A DNA stretch of 64,000 bases from Heliocidaris erythrogramma (Eukaryota > Echinodermata > Echinoidea > Camarodonta > Echinometridae), in NCBI GenBank assembly GCA_025617745.1, contig CM046866.1, forward strand, positions 12,283,725 through 12,347,724, given 5' to 3'. Made by a program: the position numbers and the translations under genes. This document shows, piece after piece, positions 12,716-23,511 of this stretch. How positions within the stretch are numbered: the first letter of the stretch is position 1; the number at the start of each line of letters is the position of its first letter. The notes under the pieces were generated by a model. It saw nothing but the letters and a program-made list of their open reading frames with translations, ran no database searches and was not told where the DNA came from.

Positions 12716-12800
12716 TCCCGTGGTCAAGTGGCTATCATGTCACTATGAATCAACAGGTTCGAATTCGAATATCAGACACGGCACGGAACAATCTTTTTCA
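12716..12800 (+). mobile_element. tRNA-derived SINE head fragment
   Basis: GTGGTCAAGTGGCTA (box A) and GGTTCGAATTC (box B) are spaced as in a tRNA. It directly abuts the ACACTGTG block. No tail was identified. Confidence 0.5.
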
Positions 12801-12883
12801 AAGATATTAACCTCTGGTAAAGGAATGGAACATCGATTTTCCACCTTTGATATAAATCTCAGTTAAATTCATTTCAGACACAT

Positions 12884-13092
12884 TGGCCCGAATTCACAAA
12901 GGAGGTTTAAACCATGGTTTAAACCAAACCTCCTGGGGTTTTTAAGCGTATGTGCGCAAGGAATCCCATCCAATCATATATTTTCTTTGAGTGCGCGCAT
13001 GGGCAATGTGCGCTTATTTACGTCTATTTCAGTACGCTTACGGAGGTTTAAACCATGGTTTAGGTTTAAACCTCCTTTGTGAATTCGGGCCA
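12884..13092. mobile_element. MITE with ~40-bp terminal inverted repeats
   Basis: Begins TGGCCCGAATTCACAAAGGA and ends with its inverted copy. Inside the ends, GGTTTAAACCATGGTTTA on each side is itself palindromic, so each arm can fold alone. The ~110-bp core holds alternating GTGCGC motifs. The sharp, nearly perfect ends suggest fairly recent activity. Non-coding; no obvious target-site duplication. Confidence 0.85.
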
Positions 13093-14337
13093 GTTATGTT
13101 TGTGAGCCATGTAGATAACACAACATTTGGGCGATTCGATGCAAGGTGTCCCGTACGACATTATGTCTTTTATCCATATATTTCATAAAAAAATGAAAAA
13201 TCTCTTGATCAGTGATATGACCATCATGGATCTGTGGCAATATACCGACGGAACTATTAGTTATAGGTTTTATCTAGAGATTTTTCATTTTTGGATAAAA
13301 TAAAGGGACCAAAGACTCATTCCAACATCCAAATGCAGTGAAAAATCTAAGAAGTAAAGGTGCATTATTTCGCTTTATTCACTACACAAGTCAATATAGT
13401 GAGGAGCTATCGTTAGTTTGAAGAATGGCTTTTACTTTACAATTTGGCGTTTTTCCAACAAACTTTTCAGCTGTTAATTGGTGTAAGGGCCGTACTAGCA
13501 TTTTTTTTTTTTACTTCAACTTAATTATCGTAATAGGTCTAGGGAGAAATTCATTAGGAACGCAGTGTTTGGTCAAATGAAGTGTCGTTTTCATTTATAT
13601 TTGTGTTAGTACCGTACGTCCTTGAACAAAAATGCGTCGAGTATCAAACGGAGTTCTCCATCTACAACATCAAGTTTTGATAGCAAGCGGTGTCCATTAT
13701 GCATGTGTTGATGCCTCGAGCATAAGTGGGCAAGTGCAATTTTAGTATTTCTTTTAGTATTTCTTCTTGATAACAAAGTTTATAATCCTACCATATAGCT
13801 TGCATCAGATGAACTGTAAAGGATAATGACACTCAACCCGATGACTACTGAATACTTGCTTATTCCTATAGACTTAATACACGGACCACCCGTTCCCGTA
13901 GGCAACGGGTAAAAATTCCTTGCTCAATCATCATGATCATATTTGGTAACGTATATGGGACACAACCATTACAACATATCTTAGGTTTGTGCAAATATGA
14001 TGGATTCCAAACTGTAAGAAAAAAATAAAGTAAAAAATTATTTAAAGAATAGTTACAAGGTGTTTCGTAGAAGCCTATACTATATATACACACAGTTTAT
14101 ACTCCCTGGGATATAATATATATCGTGTGTTTTGATACGCATCGTAATTGTTTAAAGATTATGCAATGCAAAGGCGAAGATAAAAGTACTTCACATTTGT
14201 TTTTCATCGCTACTGGCAACCAGTGTTGACTACTGTCAGGTGTTACCTGTTTCTAGCGAATAGGCTTGCCCACGAATTTAAGTTTATTTGGTATATTTAT
14301 TTAGCCTGACAAAACCTCATTGTGATTATAAAATTTA
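13093..14337. other. AT-rich non-coding stretch
   Basis: No recognisable elements beyond short T runs. Confidence 0.5.
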
Positions 14338-14526
14338 TCATGTAAAGTAACATTGGGGGGAGGGGGGGTTCTTTATGACCAACCAACGCACATTCTGGTT
14401 GTCCATGGGTAAACAACACGCAGCTCGAACGTTATCATTACGTCCAACGTACATATGCCCAACAGCCACCTGTAGACGTTTCGCGATCACAACTTTCAAC
14501 TCTGCGACCCTTTTCAGGCCTACGAT
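14338..14526 (-). CDS. Possible 3'-terminal exon, unknown protein
   Basis: I do not recognise the product. On the minus strand a good acceptor (pyrimidine-rich CTTACTTTTCAG) sits immediately before 63 codons that stay open to a TGA at 14338. The frame starts IVGLKRVAELKVVIAKRL and has a purine-first codon pattern and balanced amino-acid use, unlike the low-complexity frames elsewhere. The last ten residues come from a C/G-rich patch and may lie outside a real exon, because possible internal donors (CAG|GTGGCT, AAT|GTGCGT) exist. No polyadenylation signal was identified. It may instead be a relic of a repeat or chance. Confidence 0.27.
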   Translation of the reverse strand: MVGLKRVAELKVVIAKRLQVAVGHMYVGRNDNVRAACCLPMDNQNVRWLVIKNPPSPQCYFT

Positions 14527-15162
14527 CTGAAAAGTAAGATGCAATATAAAGCTCGTGGTTCTTTTTCTTCTATATTTTTATTTGCCTTGAAATGCCTTCG
14601 GCTAGTAAACATATACAGTCATACTACCTCTAGCTTATCCACATAGACACACACGCATGCATAACTCACTCACTCACTCACTGAAAAAAAGATGTCGTTT
14701 AAGGCGAACATTGTTGTTGGTGTAGTTCCTCGGGGAAATGTTATGTTACACCGAGACTTGTTGGAGCTAAACACCGTGCTATATCACATACTAAAACCTG
14801 AGATGATAGTTTTACAGAAGAGAAGGGACAATTGATTTTTAAATCCCAAGTTTGGCTTCGGGGCATACATACTATATCCATGAGGAAATCATGGATACTC
14901 CTTATTTCTTAAGGATAGAAAAAAACAATAACAAAACGAGAGCGAATCGGGAGTATAAAGAATTAATGAAAAGAAACCTTGGAAACAGGGTCTACAATAC
15001 TAGGGTGTATATTTATATATTTTTTTTGTTTATCAGGTGCTTTTTCGGGAGGCCGGAGGAAGCAAAAGTTTTCACAACGTAAGAAAGTTACGCAGAAGAC
15101 AGTAGAAGACAGGCTTTGAAGATTCTGATTTAGATTTATGCACACACATAAATCACGTAGAT
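14527..15162. other. Non-coding stretch, nothing recognised
   Basis: AT-rich. Would be intronic if the preceding candidate exon is real. Confidence 0.45.
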
Positions 15163-15408
15163 ACATACAATAGACCGCTTCTGTAATGTATACAAATTTA
15201 TGCACATATATTCTCTGAGCACCTAGTGACGAGCTATTCCTGCTTTTTATAAATGAGCCTCAGTGCTTGGAATCCAGGTTGCAATACATTATTTGTTGCT
15301 ATGTCCGGCAAGCATTCAGCAAGCTTACAGGTTGTCAAGAACAACCTTTGTTTGAAAGGTATGCATAAACTTTGCATACATTACCGAAGCGGTCTATTAC
15401 ACACATAC
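15163..15408. mobile_element. Inverted-repeat (MITE-like) element
   Basis: The left arm (15163-15205, containing AATAGACCGCTTCTGTAATG) and right arm (15361-15408, containing CATTACCGAAGCGGTCTATT) are inverted copies with a few differences, separated by about 155 bp of non-coding DNA. The outer boundaries are soft. Confidence 0.6.
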
Positions 15409-16026
15409 AAATTATTGCTATCCAGAAAAAATCTCAGGCACGCTCTCCAAAACAAATACAGATGCGAAATGATGTACAGATCAACGTGTTAAACGTTATT
15501 CATGGCAAATCATTATAATGCATAAAGTACATATTTAAATTTATTATTTTTAAAAAAAATTATTATATTATATACAAATGATAAAGCAGGAACAAAAATG
15601 GGGACAGTGCAAAATGCATTTGAAAGATTATGGATGGTGGAAAAAGGTAAATGCACTCTTAAGGCATAACAAGAGGAAAGACTGGGGGAGAAGAATGTCA
15701 TACCCTTTTATCGGATCTACATCAACCGTTTTCACCTGGAATTGAAAGCTTTTACGGGCTTTGTACTGTCGCAGGCTTCACGCGGAGAAAATTTAGAGTG
15801 TAAATAGACGACAATTTTACCTCTTTTATGGTTTCATATGCATTTTGACTTTGAATTTCAAAGTGAACAAAAATATATTTTTGTACCATGTCAATAAGTT
15901 TCGCTCAATTTCTCCTTTTCCTTTTTTTTTTTATAATGGTTAGATTGTGAACAAGATTAATTTCAACAGCACAATAAAGGAATAAACTTCATCCTACTTT
16001 AGTCACCTAATTATGCTGAAACTGTA
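15409..16026. other. Non-coding stretch, nothing recognised
   Basis: AT-rich, with T and A runs only. Confidence 0.5.
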
Positions 16027-16265
16027 TCTCTCTCTCTCTCTCTCTCTTTCTTTCTCTTACTTTACCTGTACATAATATCAGCGAGTGCAGTGCCTTGGTC
16101 TGTATCTCAGTCTCTTTCTGTGTCTATCTGTCTGTCTCTCCTGTCCCCACCCCTCTCTCTCTATCTCTATTTCTCTCTCTCTCTCTCTCTTTCTCCATCC
16201 TTCTCCATCACTGACTCGTATTTTTCTCTCTCCTGCATGTCTCTTCCTTGCCCTTTCTCCATATA
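16027..16265. repeat. CT-rich microsatellite block
   Basis: Perfect (CT)n at 16027-16047, then variant CTGT/CTCT tracts to about 16260. All frames across it are Ser/Leu or Arg/Glu artefacts. Confidence 0.9.
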
Positions 16266-17310
16266 TCTCCACTTCCTGTTTTATAGCGGTAGTTGACAAA
16301 TTTCGCAAACCTCATACCATTAGAAAATGAAACAATATTCCACCACAAACGCAGCTTTAATCTTACTCTTGCTGTAAGTTTGATAGATGATACGACAAAC
16401 TGAAAATGTAAATACCGGACACATTTAGGGATTCTGATGAATCTTATGGAAAGATCGGCAAAGTAGAATCATTAGCATGAAATTTCGATTTGTTAAAAAA
16501 TATTCTTTCTCACAAGGGTACAAAACTAATGTAATATTCAACAATTGGAATTTAGCTAGCCATTCTTCATTCTCCCATTTCAAGATAGTTGCCGATGGTG
16601 TTTGTATGTATTATGTACATGTATTATGTTGCTATTCTTGTCACATTTAAGTTTAGAACCCATTTAGTTTCCCCGTAATGGGCAATTCCAGTGTATAATG
16701 GTCATGACAGTCCGACCATGATTGTGATATATGGTGTCATGTCCGTTACGGTTACAAAGAGTCACTGTGAAATTCGCTGTGTATGTCCCTGATAGTCAAA
16801 TGTGTCTGAATCAGTTACTAATATATGTTTTAGGACTCTTGGTTTTAATTCAAACTGTCGACAATAACCACAAAATGGTCAGACTGTCATGTCCTTTACT
16901 CTGGAATTGCCCTAATGTAGGTCGATAACTATAGTCTGATAGTTCTCTTCATAGTTTCAAAATAACACATTGCTTTCTTCCGTGATAATGACGAGAAACA
17001 TTGAATACTTGAAATCGAAAATCAGAATTCGATTACTGCTCAACCATTGATTGATTTTGGTTTATCTCGCCCGAGTTCTGGAAAAATACATATCAATATG
17101 ATAATGGTAAATTGGATTGGTCAATTCTAATCCATTTCATCTTCAGAGTGATTTATTTTCATAATTGGTTTGGATATCGAGGCCAAAGTCTAGGTCAGAA
17201 GATTATTTGTCATCCATCAAGTAAACTTTGCATTTCCAAATCTTTTTAAAAGAATTTCTTTTGCGATTCATCCCCAGAGGTCCCAGTTGAATCATGTTGA
17301 GTAATGCTGT
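16266..17310. other. Non-coding stretch, nothing recognised
   Basis: AT-rich. No repeat ends or splice-bounded frames that I trust. Confidence 0.45.
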
Positions 17311-17568
17311 TCAAAAGTCAATTGAACTTTGTCTCAAGTATTCGGGCCGAGAACACACGGATCTTCCGTTCTGAATGAAGGGTCTCAGCTGAAGAGGATC
17401 TCCAAATAGAAAAAAACAACCCTCTGGGGAATTTCTCTTAAATTCGCCGACTGAACAAATTTGCCGCACCATTAGCCCCGCGTATTGATTTTCTTGTATG
17501 GACGATATTTCAAGATGGCGAATTGACCAAGTTTTTAACAATCTAAGCTCATTCATATGCTCATCCAT
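17311..17568 (-). pseudogene. Possible PIF1/Helitron-type helicase motif relic
   Basis: The minus-strand frame contains LFGDPLQLRPF, followed 4-12 residues later by GRSVCSRPEY. PIF1-superfamily helicases, including those of Helitron transposons, carry a G-D-x-x-Q-L-x-P-V motif III, commonly followed by a G-R-x-I-F-x-x-P-like stretch in invertebrate copies, so the match has two parts. The upstream residues (about 50) do not show the expected DE-x-S-M motif II at the usual distance, and the frame is only about 85 codons. If the relation is true this is a broken fragment. The alternative is a chance 8-10 residue match. Confidence 0.25.
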
Positions 17569-17900
17569 GGGGGTTTTTTGTATACATTAGAGAACAACCC
17601 ATCCTCCTTTCACGATGATTCATTCACTTTTTTTTCCCAATTATTAGAAGAATGATTTTGCCTATATTAATGGACCTAACTTTTATGACCCTTCTTCTTC
17701 AATATGTTCTTATTTCTCGGAATCATGAAATCATTATACTTAGTAATCTAAGCGTGTCCGTTCATTGCTTATCTTTAGATAATTATTATTTCTTTCTATT
17801 TCTTCAGAGGTTAGTGACGAGGCTTTCTGTCTCTCGGGCCCATAACCGTATTCAGTATATGGGATAGAGCTAGCGTGCACCATCCCCCGCGTTTAACTAT
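17569..17900. other. Spacer between two minus-strand candidate relics
   Basis: AT-rich on its left half. The right part (17805-17880) is GC-richer and has a short minus-strand frame ending ...MGPRDRKPRH. No call is justified. Confidence 0.3.
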
Positions 17901-18112
17901 TTAAAGGCCCAGAGAAAAAAGCACCAGTATACAAATTATACAGTCAACTTTCAGATGATCTACGGCAGATAGGGCTGGTCGGTTATGTTTCTGCATCTCA
18001 TCGTTAGGGGATTCCACATCCATATCCACCGAAGTAAGGATGTGCCTCTTTATCCAAACTCTCGGGTTCGCGGCGTTATCCTCTTTCGCATTACTTTTCA
18101 GGAGACGAATAA
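17901..18112 (-). CDS. Unrecognised protein-like frame (exon or relic)
   Basis: Unknown product. The minus-strand frame runs from about NAKEDNAANPRVWIKRHILT to a hydrophobic end (IICILVLFSLGL) and a TAA. Its internal codons are strongly of purine-N-pyrimidine type and GC-richer than the flanks, which is what coding DNA would look like. The upstream AG at about 18113 follows a pyrimidine-rich CGTCTCCTGAAAAG, a mediocre acceptor. It lies 330 bp upstream of, and on the same strand as, the helicase-like relic, so both could be pieces of one dead transposon. There is no homology I can name. Confidence 0.22.
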
Positions 18113-18155
18113 TACAAAAGAGTTTACACTTTTTGGTTGTGTATGCTCTACTCAT

Positions 18156-19317
18156 TATGGAAAAGCATTAAGCTAACAGAAAGAAAAAAATCCCGCGTGA
18201 CGTGTTATTGCAATCAAATTGATTTGGGTAAATATAATTTTTCTTCCTTCGAGTCGGCAGCATCACATTATCACAACATTATGATATCAACTCATCTGCT
18301 GGGAGTTTCATAATGGGCACTTGAAGTAAGTGCACCACTTGCTTTTTGGAGTAATATTTACTCAAAACGTATGCTCTGGGAAGGGTACAAATATGTATAA
18401 TGGTGCTGAAATCGATGGCACACTGTTTGTAAAGGAAATTGCTTTGAGGGTGCAGAATATACATGCATCAAATTTCCATTAATTTCATATTTCAGATTAC
18501 TGCAAAATGTATACACGTTCTTGATATAAAACTTCCATTACGCCCACAAATACGATTCAAGGGGCTCATAAAATAGATAAAAAGATGGGAAATATATTCG
18601 TGAATTTAATTTTGGACCTTTATTCAGTCAAGGAAGGTTATGATTACTTTCGGGTTAAACATTTTCATCATAATTTTGTGAGTTTGATTTATTTCTTCCA
18701 ACAACGGAGAAAAGGAAACACACAAAAGCAGTATTAGATTGTATCATAATTATATAAAACGAAAAGAATTCAAAGTCTGAAAGAACAACAACCAAGATGA
18801 AAATAACGCGAAAAGAATATAACACCTGGTTTCTTAGATATTATCTGTAGGTTTCCGCGGTGAGTATTCAAAATGGAAAGCATTCTTCTTCGAAATCAGC
18901 AGACGTGATAATGTGATGCAATATTGTTTGCATCGAAAGAAATATTGTCCTTCAACAAATGTGTGGCAATGGAAAATATAAAAATTATGAAATTAAAATA
19001 GGACGAAAGAGAAGTAATACAATAAAAACAAATAATCATTTGACCAGAATGTATTCACAGAACGAGAAAAATGTTAAATTAGTACAGCAACAGTCCAGCT
19101 AATTGTGGTTGGATGCAAAGCATCCTAGGGAACTCGCGACAATCCTAAAGAACCGCTATATTTCTAATCAACAACAAAAAAGACACTGAGGTCCTTGAAA
19201 TCATGCGATAATCATAATAATTCAATCAATTCTGCTCCGCAGCCACATGTGAAAAGCAGCGAAGCATGCATTTTATTGCCAATAATGTTATTCTACCATT
19301 GTTGCAAGACAAATAAC
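18156..19317. other. AT-rich non-coding stretch
   Basis: Nothing recognised. Confidence 0.5.
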
Positions 19318-19372
19318 GGAGAAAGAGAGAGAGAGAGAGAAAGAGAGAGAAAGAGAGAGGGAGAGATGGTGA
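19318..19372. repeat. GA microsatellite
   Basis: GAGA/GAAAGA array on plus. Confidence 0.9.
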
Positions 19373-19748
19373 GAAAGGTAGAGAGCTGTAGAACGACATA
19401 GACACATGCAGGCAGCGGTTAAAATATAAAAAATAAATTTTGTAACAGAATGCGAGGGTTGCTCGAGGCGACGCGGTGTTGAACGCGTCCAAAGGTCCTC
19501 GCTTAGGGGCTCAGCCCACCTGTTCAATTATATGGGAACAGGGGACCAAGGGCGGATCCCAGTGCGCCCCGTATCATTCGGACAACAGGCCAATCCAACA
19601 TGTCCAAAAGCCCAAAGTCATTCGCTGTGAAAAGTATGAAATTACACTGGCCGACGTGTGGAAATTATACGTGAAATGAAGAAGGTGATAATTTTAGAAA
19701 ATATGAAAAAGTTTACCATAAACGTTGGTTTATGTAATGGTGAAGTCA

Positions 19749-19857
19749 GGGGAGCGTTTCATCACTGTTATAAGCTACTGAAATCCTTGCATTTGATTGG
19801 CTGAGAGCAAATTTGTCAGTAAAAACACTGACAAAACACTTGATGAAAAGCTCCCCA
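19749..19857 (-). mobile_element. MITE family GGGGAGCGTTTCAT, copy 1
   Basis: Begins GGGGAGCGTTTCATCA and ends with the inverse (TGATGAAAAGCTCCCC). The core matches the other copies read in reverse (TTATAAGCTACTGAAATCCT, then GATTGGCTGAGAGCAAATTT). The left arm is shortened relative to copy 4 at 59981, so one side has suffered a deletion. Non-coding. Confidence 0.8.
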
Positions 19858-20109
19858 GTAGTAAAAAAGGGAAAAAAATACAACGAAGTCAATAATATAT
19901 GTTGTAGAATACACGGGCTGAGAAAAGCAGAACGAATAGCCACATTGATTTTCAGACATTCATTTGATGAGGGGAAGAGATATGTTTTTGGCATCTGCCA
20001 ACATGCAATATTTCGAAACATTGACAGCAACGCTTTATTCATACCAAACAATAATCTATACCGTATGCAGGAGGCAGACATGGTGTACTACACACAAAAA
20101 AAGAACACC

Positions 20110-20773
20110 GGGGGGGGGGGGGGGGGCGTTTCATAAAGCTGTTCGTAAAGTTACGCATGACTTTACGAATGACTTAAATATGGCAAGCCAAATCGGATGC
20201 TCAATCATTTTTAACTGCATCAACTTAAGTTGAACTGTGCAGATGTAGATTAACATTCTTATCATAAATAAAAAACATTTTTGATGCAAAGTATATTTTT
20301 TGGCCATAATTTAATTGAGGTTATTGGGAATAAGCCACTTCGGAGATTCAATCTGAGCATGAGCAGATAAAGGTCATCTGTACCAAATTCTAAAACCCAC
20401 TGACACTAATATTCGATATGTGCTCATGAATGTCATGTAATCATTATTCAATTATGCACTAATGGTGCATTCCATGATATCCAGGTGGAAGTATTCTTTT
20501 TAAAGGGGGAAAAAAAAGCTATTCATGAGGCACCTCTATCACTCCCAGAGTTATTTTTCTGAAGTGCACATAAAGGGACCCTCCATGTCTAAAATATCTG
20601 TGGATATTTGGGGTCATTTGTACCATGCCCTAACCCCGAACTGGCTTATACAGTCCCACTTTGTTAAAACATCCGAAAAAAAACTTTGGGCATCCTATCT
20701 GGCACTTCATATCGTTCGTAAAGTCATGCGTAACTTTACGAACAGCTTTATTAAACACCCCCCCCCCCCCCCC
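20110..20773. mobile_element. Non-autonomous transposon, ~660 bp, G-run-tipped arms
   Basis: The left end is G17 followed by CGTTTCATAAAGCTGTTCGT. The right end is its inverted copy ending in C16. The arms are about 60 bp and nearly identical, and within each arm GTAAAGTTACGCATGACTTTAC is close to palindromic. The ~540-bp interior has no meaningful coding frame. The tips resemble the CGTTTCAT ends of the smaller family at 19.7, 28.3, 37.8 and 60.0 kb, suggesting a shared transposase. Confidence 0.8.
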
Positions 20774-21569
20774 ACCCGGGCATATTGTACAGCGTGTTAT
20801 ATAAGACCGTGTTTCAAAAGAGGCTTTCCAGTCGTCATTTGGATCAGAGATTCTACTGCTCGCTGTTCATACGATGTCAAATCTCGTCTTTCACGAGAAG
20901 GTGTCGCCCGAGACGTGGCTGGAAAACTCGAAAGCAATGATCTTCATGGAAACGAATGGATAATATTTTGCCCCATATTCTCATGCCTCAGCAAACAAAA
21001 ACAAAAATGAATATCAGGCAGAAGGGTCTGCTATGCTCCGATTATCATCATGATAACCAGGTTAATCGCTTTCGCGTCTACATAAAGGTCATTATTTTAA
21101 AAAGTCGCGATATATTTTTATTTCTCAATGACGCAAATCACGAAGCCTGTACAAAGGGAGAAGAAAAACAAACGAAAAACAAAAACGAAAACAATACAAC
21201 TACAAAGTAAAAGAAATCAATATAAGGGAAACAAAAACAATACGAAAAATTAAATGAAATTTTAAACAATTTAAAAATTCTAAAAACGGTGGAAAGTGAA
21301 TTTGTATCATGCAACGAAAAGTACCCCTATGTTCTAGAGTAATAATGTATTTGCCTAACTTTTTTTACTTTCCTGCCGAAAATCAGAAGACAATCACTGT
21401 TTCAGAAAAGAGAATTGGATCTGGAATGAAACATTAACATATTTTTACAAAGATAAACATCGATATTAAATGAGTAAAGAGAATGAAATATATAACAAAT
21501 GTATTTCGGCTAACTCACGTAAACTAACCTCTAACACTATAACTCGAATAAAAGGGATAAGAAACAGAG
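20774..21569. other. Non-coding stretch, nothing recognised
   Basis: AT-rich, with A-rich runs near 21160-21240. Confidence 0.5.
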
Positions 21570-21895
21570 TCATTATAGTCTCAAACACGAAGCCAAAACC
21601 CATTACGACAATGGATTTCATATTTTAACCAAACTGCAAGACATGACCATATTTCGAATGGCCCCCCTTAGTTTTCTCTTTCATCAAGATAAATGATACT
21701 AAACCAACTAGAAACAAGAGGTATAAAGCCAACACAAATAGCTAAACCCATCACGATTTCACATTATTTCACGACAGAGCCGCAAGACACGACTTCATCT
21801 CTGACAAACGGCCCTCTTCCCCTTATGTATCATCATCATTATTCATTAATGATACTAAATCGACGAGAGAACATTCGCCTCTGTCACGAACCCTG
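21570..21895 (+). repeat. Degenerate tandem duplication (~155-160 bp unit)
   Basis: Two diverged units share, in order, an AARGCCAA start, AAACCCAT, a TTTCA-ATTT block, GCAAGACA, a CATC-rich segment and ATGATACTAAAYCRAC. Old and partly eroded. Confidence 0.5.
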
Positions 21896-22125
21896 AAAAC
21901 CCTCAAGATAACCACACGAACCAACATCGGATCAATACATATCCATTACATTGTGGGCAGGGGCTCGTGCTCCTCAATTATTATTGAATCATTTACTGTT
22001 ATTAATGTTAATTCACTCTTCAAAAAACAAATTCATCTTAATTCACACATGAAATCGGATAAGATGCAAATAATGGATGCTAATGTATATATCTGTAGAC
22101 ATATATATATTCCTTTTTATTTATA

Positions 22126-22208
22126 CAGGGAAGCAGGGACGGATCCAGGATTTAGTATAAGGGGGGCACACAAATGCAGGTTTGTCAATTTTTGGAAAAG
22201 GTAGACCT

Positions 22209-22241
<33 letters not shown>

Positions 22242-22347
22242 GGGGGGGGGGGGGTCTCGCCAGCTTCTCGAAAAGTCGCTCAGTGGGGGGGGGGGGGGGG
22301 GGGGCTGGGGCCGGAAGTGCCCCTGGATCCACCAATGCAGGGAAGCA
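22126..22347. mobile_element. G-run MITE with a 10-bp target duplication
   Basis: An identical 10-bp sequence, CAGGGAAGCA, flanks the element (22126-22135 and 22338-22347). The inside starts GGGACGGATCCAGGATTTA and ends CCCCTGGATCCACCAATG, giving a GGATCCAGG/CCTGGATCC inverted pair. The interior carries T30 directly joined to G14 (22211-22254) and a second G run of 20 (22285-22304). The duplication is good evidence of insertion by transposition. Non-coding. Confidence 0.8.
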
Positions 22348-23350
22348 TTGTCAGTTTCAAAACTGTTTCCACACCGGCCCTGTCAGCCTGCAGTATGTAC
22401 ATAACTGATAGTTTTTATAAAGCTTGTATTAGATTCTAAATATTGTTAAATTATATTCAGGGCTACATGTGAGTTAGACTTTTTTTTTAACACGCCACTT
22501 TTATCATTCAGACAATGAAAATAATACGTAGGAGAAACTAATCCCGTATGTCAGATTTCAGAGAGTGCGCAGGAGCAAAGGAGAGTAATCTTTCTCGTGG
22601 ATAGGGCCTAAAGGTCGTGTTGGTTACAGCGTTTTCTAAAAACAAAGATCGATACAAGATAGAGAAGAAAGTTCACAAGAATTGATTAGAGGAGAAAAAT
22701 AATTGAAATATAGGGTAACCTGCAGCTGGCATTTCTTAATAAATGTATTAATAAAGAATGTTTGTCCACCTCATCTCCAATTCTGCATTCGGATAGACGC
22801 CTCCACATGCGAGAAACACTGATCGTTTTAAAATTCATAAAATTCAACAAAACAAAAATGACACTCGTGTGGCTTATAGTGTGGGATTGTCGAGTGCAGG
22901 TTTCATAATGCATCTCCGGGGATAATCATTTGAGAATGGCTCTGATAAAAGAGAAGAAAAACACATCAAACTTTATCCCGTTTTCATCCATAAACGTCGC
23001 TCTCTGTCGCAGTCATCATTCATTCACTTTATTTAAAGGAATATTATTTGAACCCTATCCGCCTAAGTCTCTGCATGAATAATTCATTTCGGTGGCATGA
23101 TCCGCAGCTATTCAAAAGCAACGCCGCCCCTTAGGGGATCCACACGTTTCGGGTGCATAGGGTGACATAGTTGATTTGCAATAGGGGGTAAGGTAGTTGC
23201 ATTAAGTCGGCCTCCACGCACGACCTGTGATTCCTTAAGGAACGCCAGACGACGTAAATGTACTACTAAGTAACCATCGATTTCTATCTCTCAATGCTTC
23301 AAATGCACTTTTGGGGGCTGAGAAATGTCCATTATAAACATGATTAACCC
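22348..23350. other. Non-coding stretch, nothing recognised
   Basis: A minus-strand frame at 22.7-22.9 kb ends near a weak donor (CTGCAG|GTTACC) but lacks a plausible acceptor. Not called. Confidence 0.45.
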
Positions 23351-23511
23351 TGCAATAACCTGCGAAAACAGCAATATTCTGCGACATCCTACGAAGTCCT
23401 ACGGTATTCTGTGACATTCTACGAAAGTCCAGCGATATCATGTGAAATCCTACTAAGGTCTGCGATATTCTACGACATCATACGAATATCAGCGATATCC
23501 TACTAAATCTT
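23351..23511 (+). repeat. 10-bp-period minisatellite
   Basis: About 16 consecutive decamers of consensus TRCGAYATYC (for example TGCGATATTC, TACGACATCA, AGCGATATCC, TACTAAATCT), kept in register apart from a single one-base slip. A 30-bp higher-order unit is suggested in the right half. The period equals roughly one DNA helical turn. Confidence 0.85.

Noticed and set aside
20525..21010. 161-codon plus-strand frame
   Set aside because: It runs across the right arm and C16 tip of a MITE, so it is a transposon-end artefact.
23351..23511. Coding repeat protein (RRMSQN-like decapeptide on minus)
   Set aside because: The amino-acid periodicity follows from the 10-bp DNA period. Only a ~68-codon frame exists, and the other frames are equally periodic.
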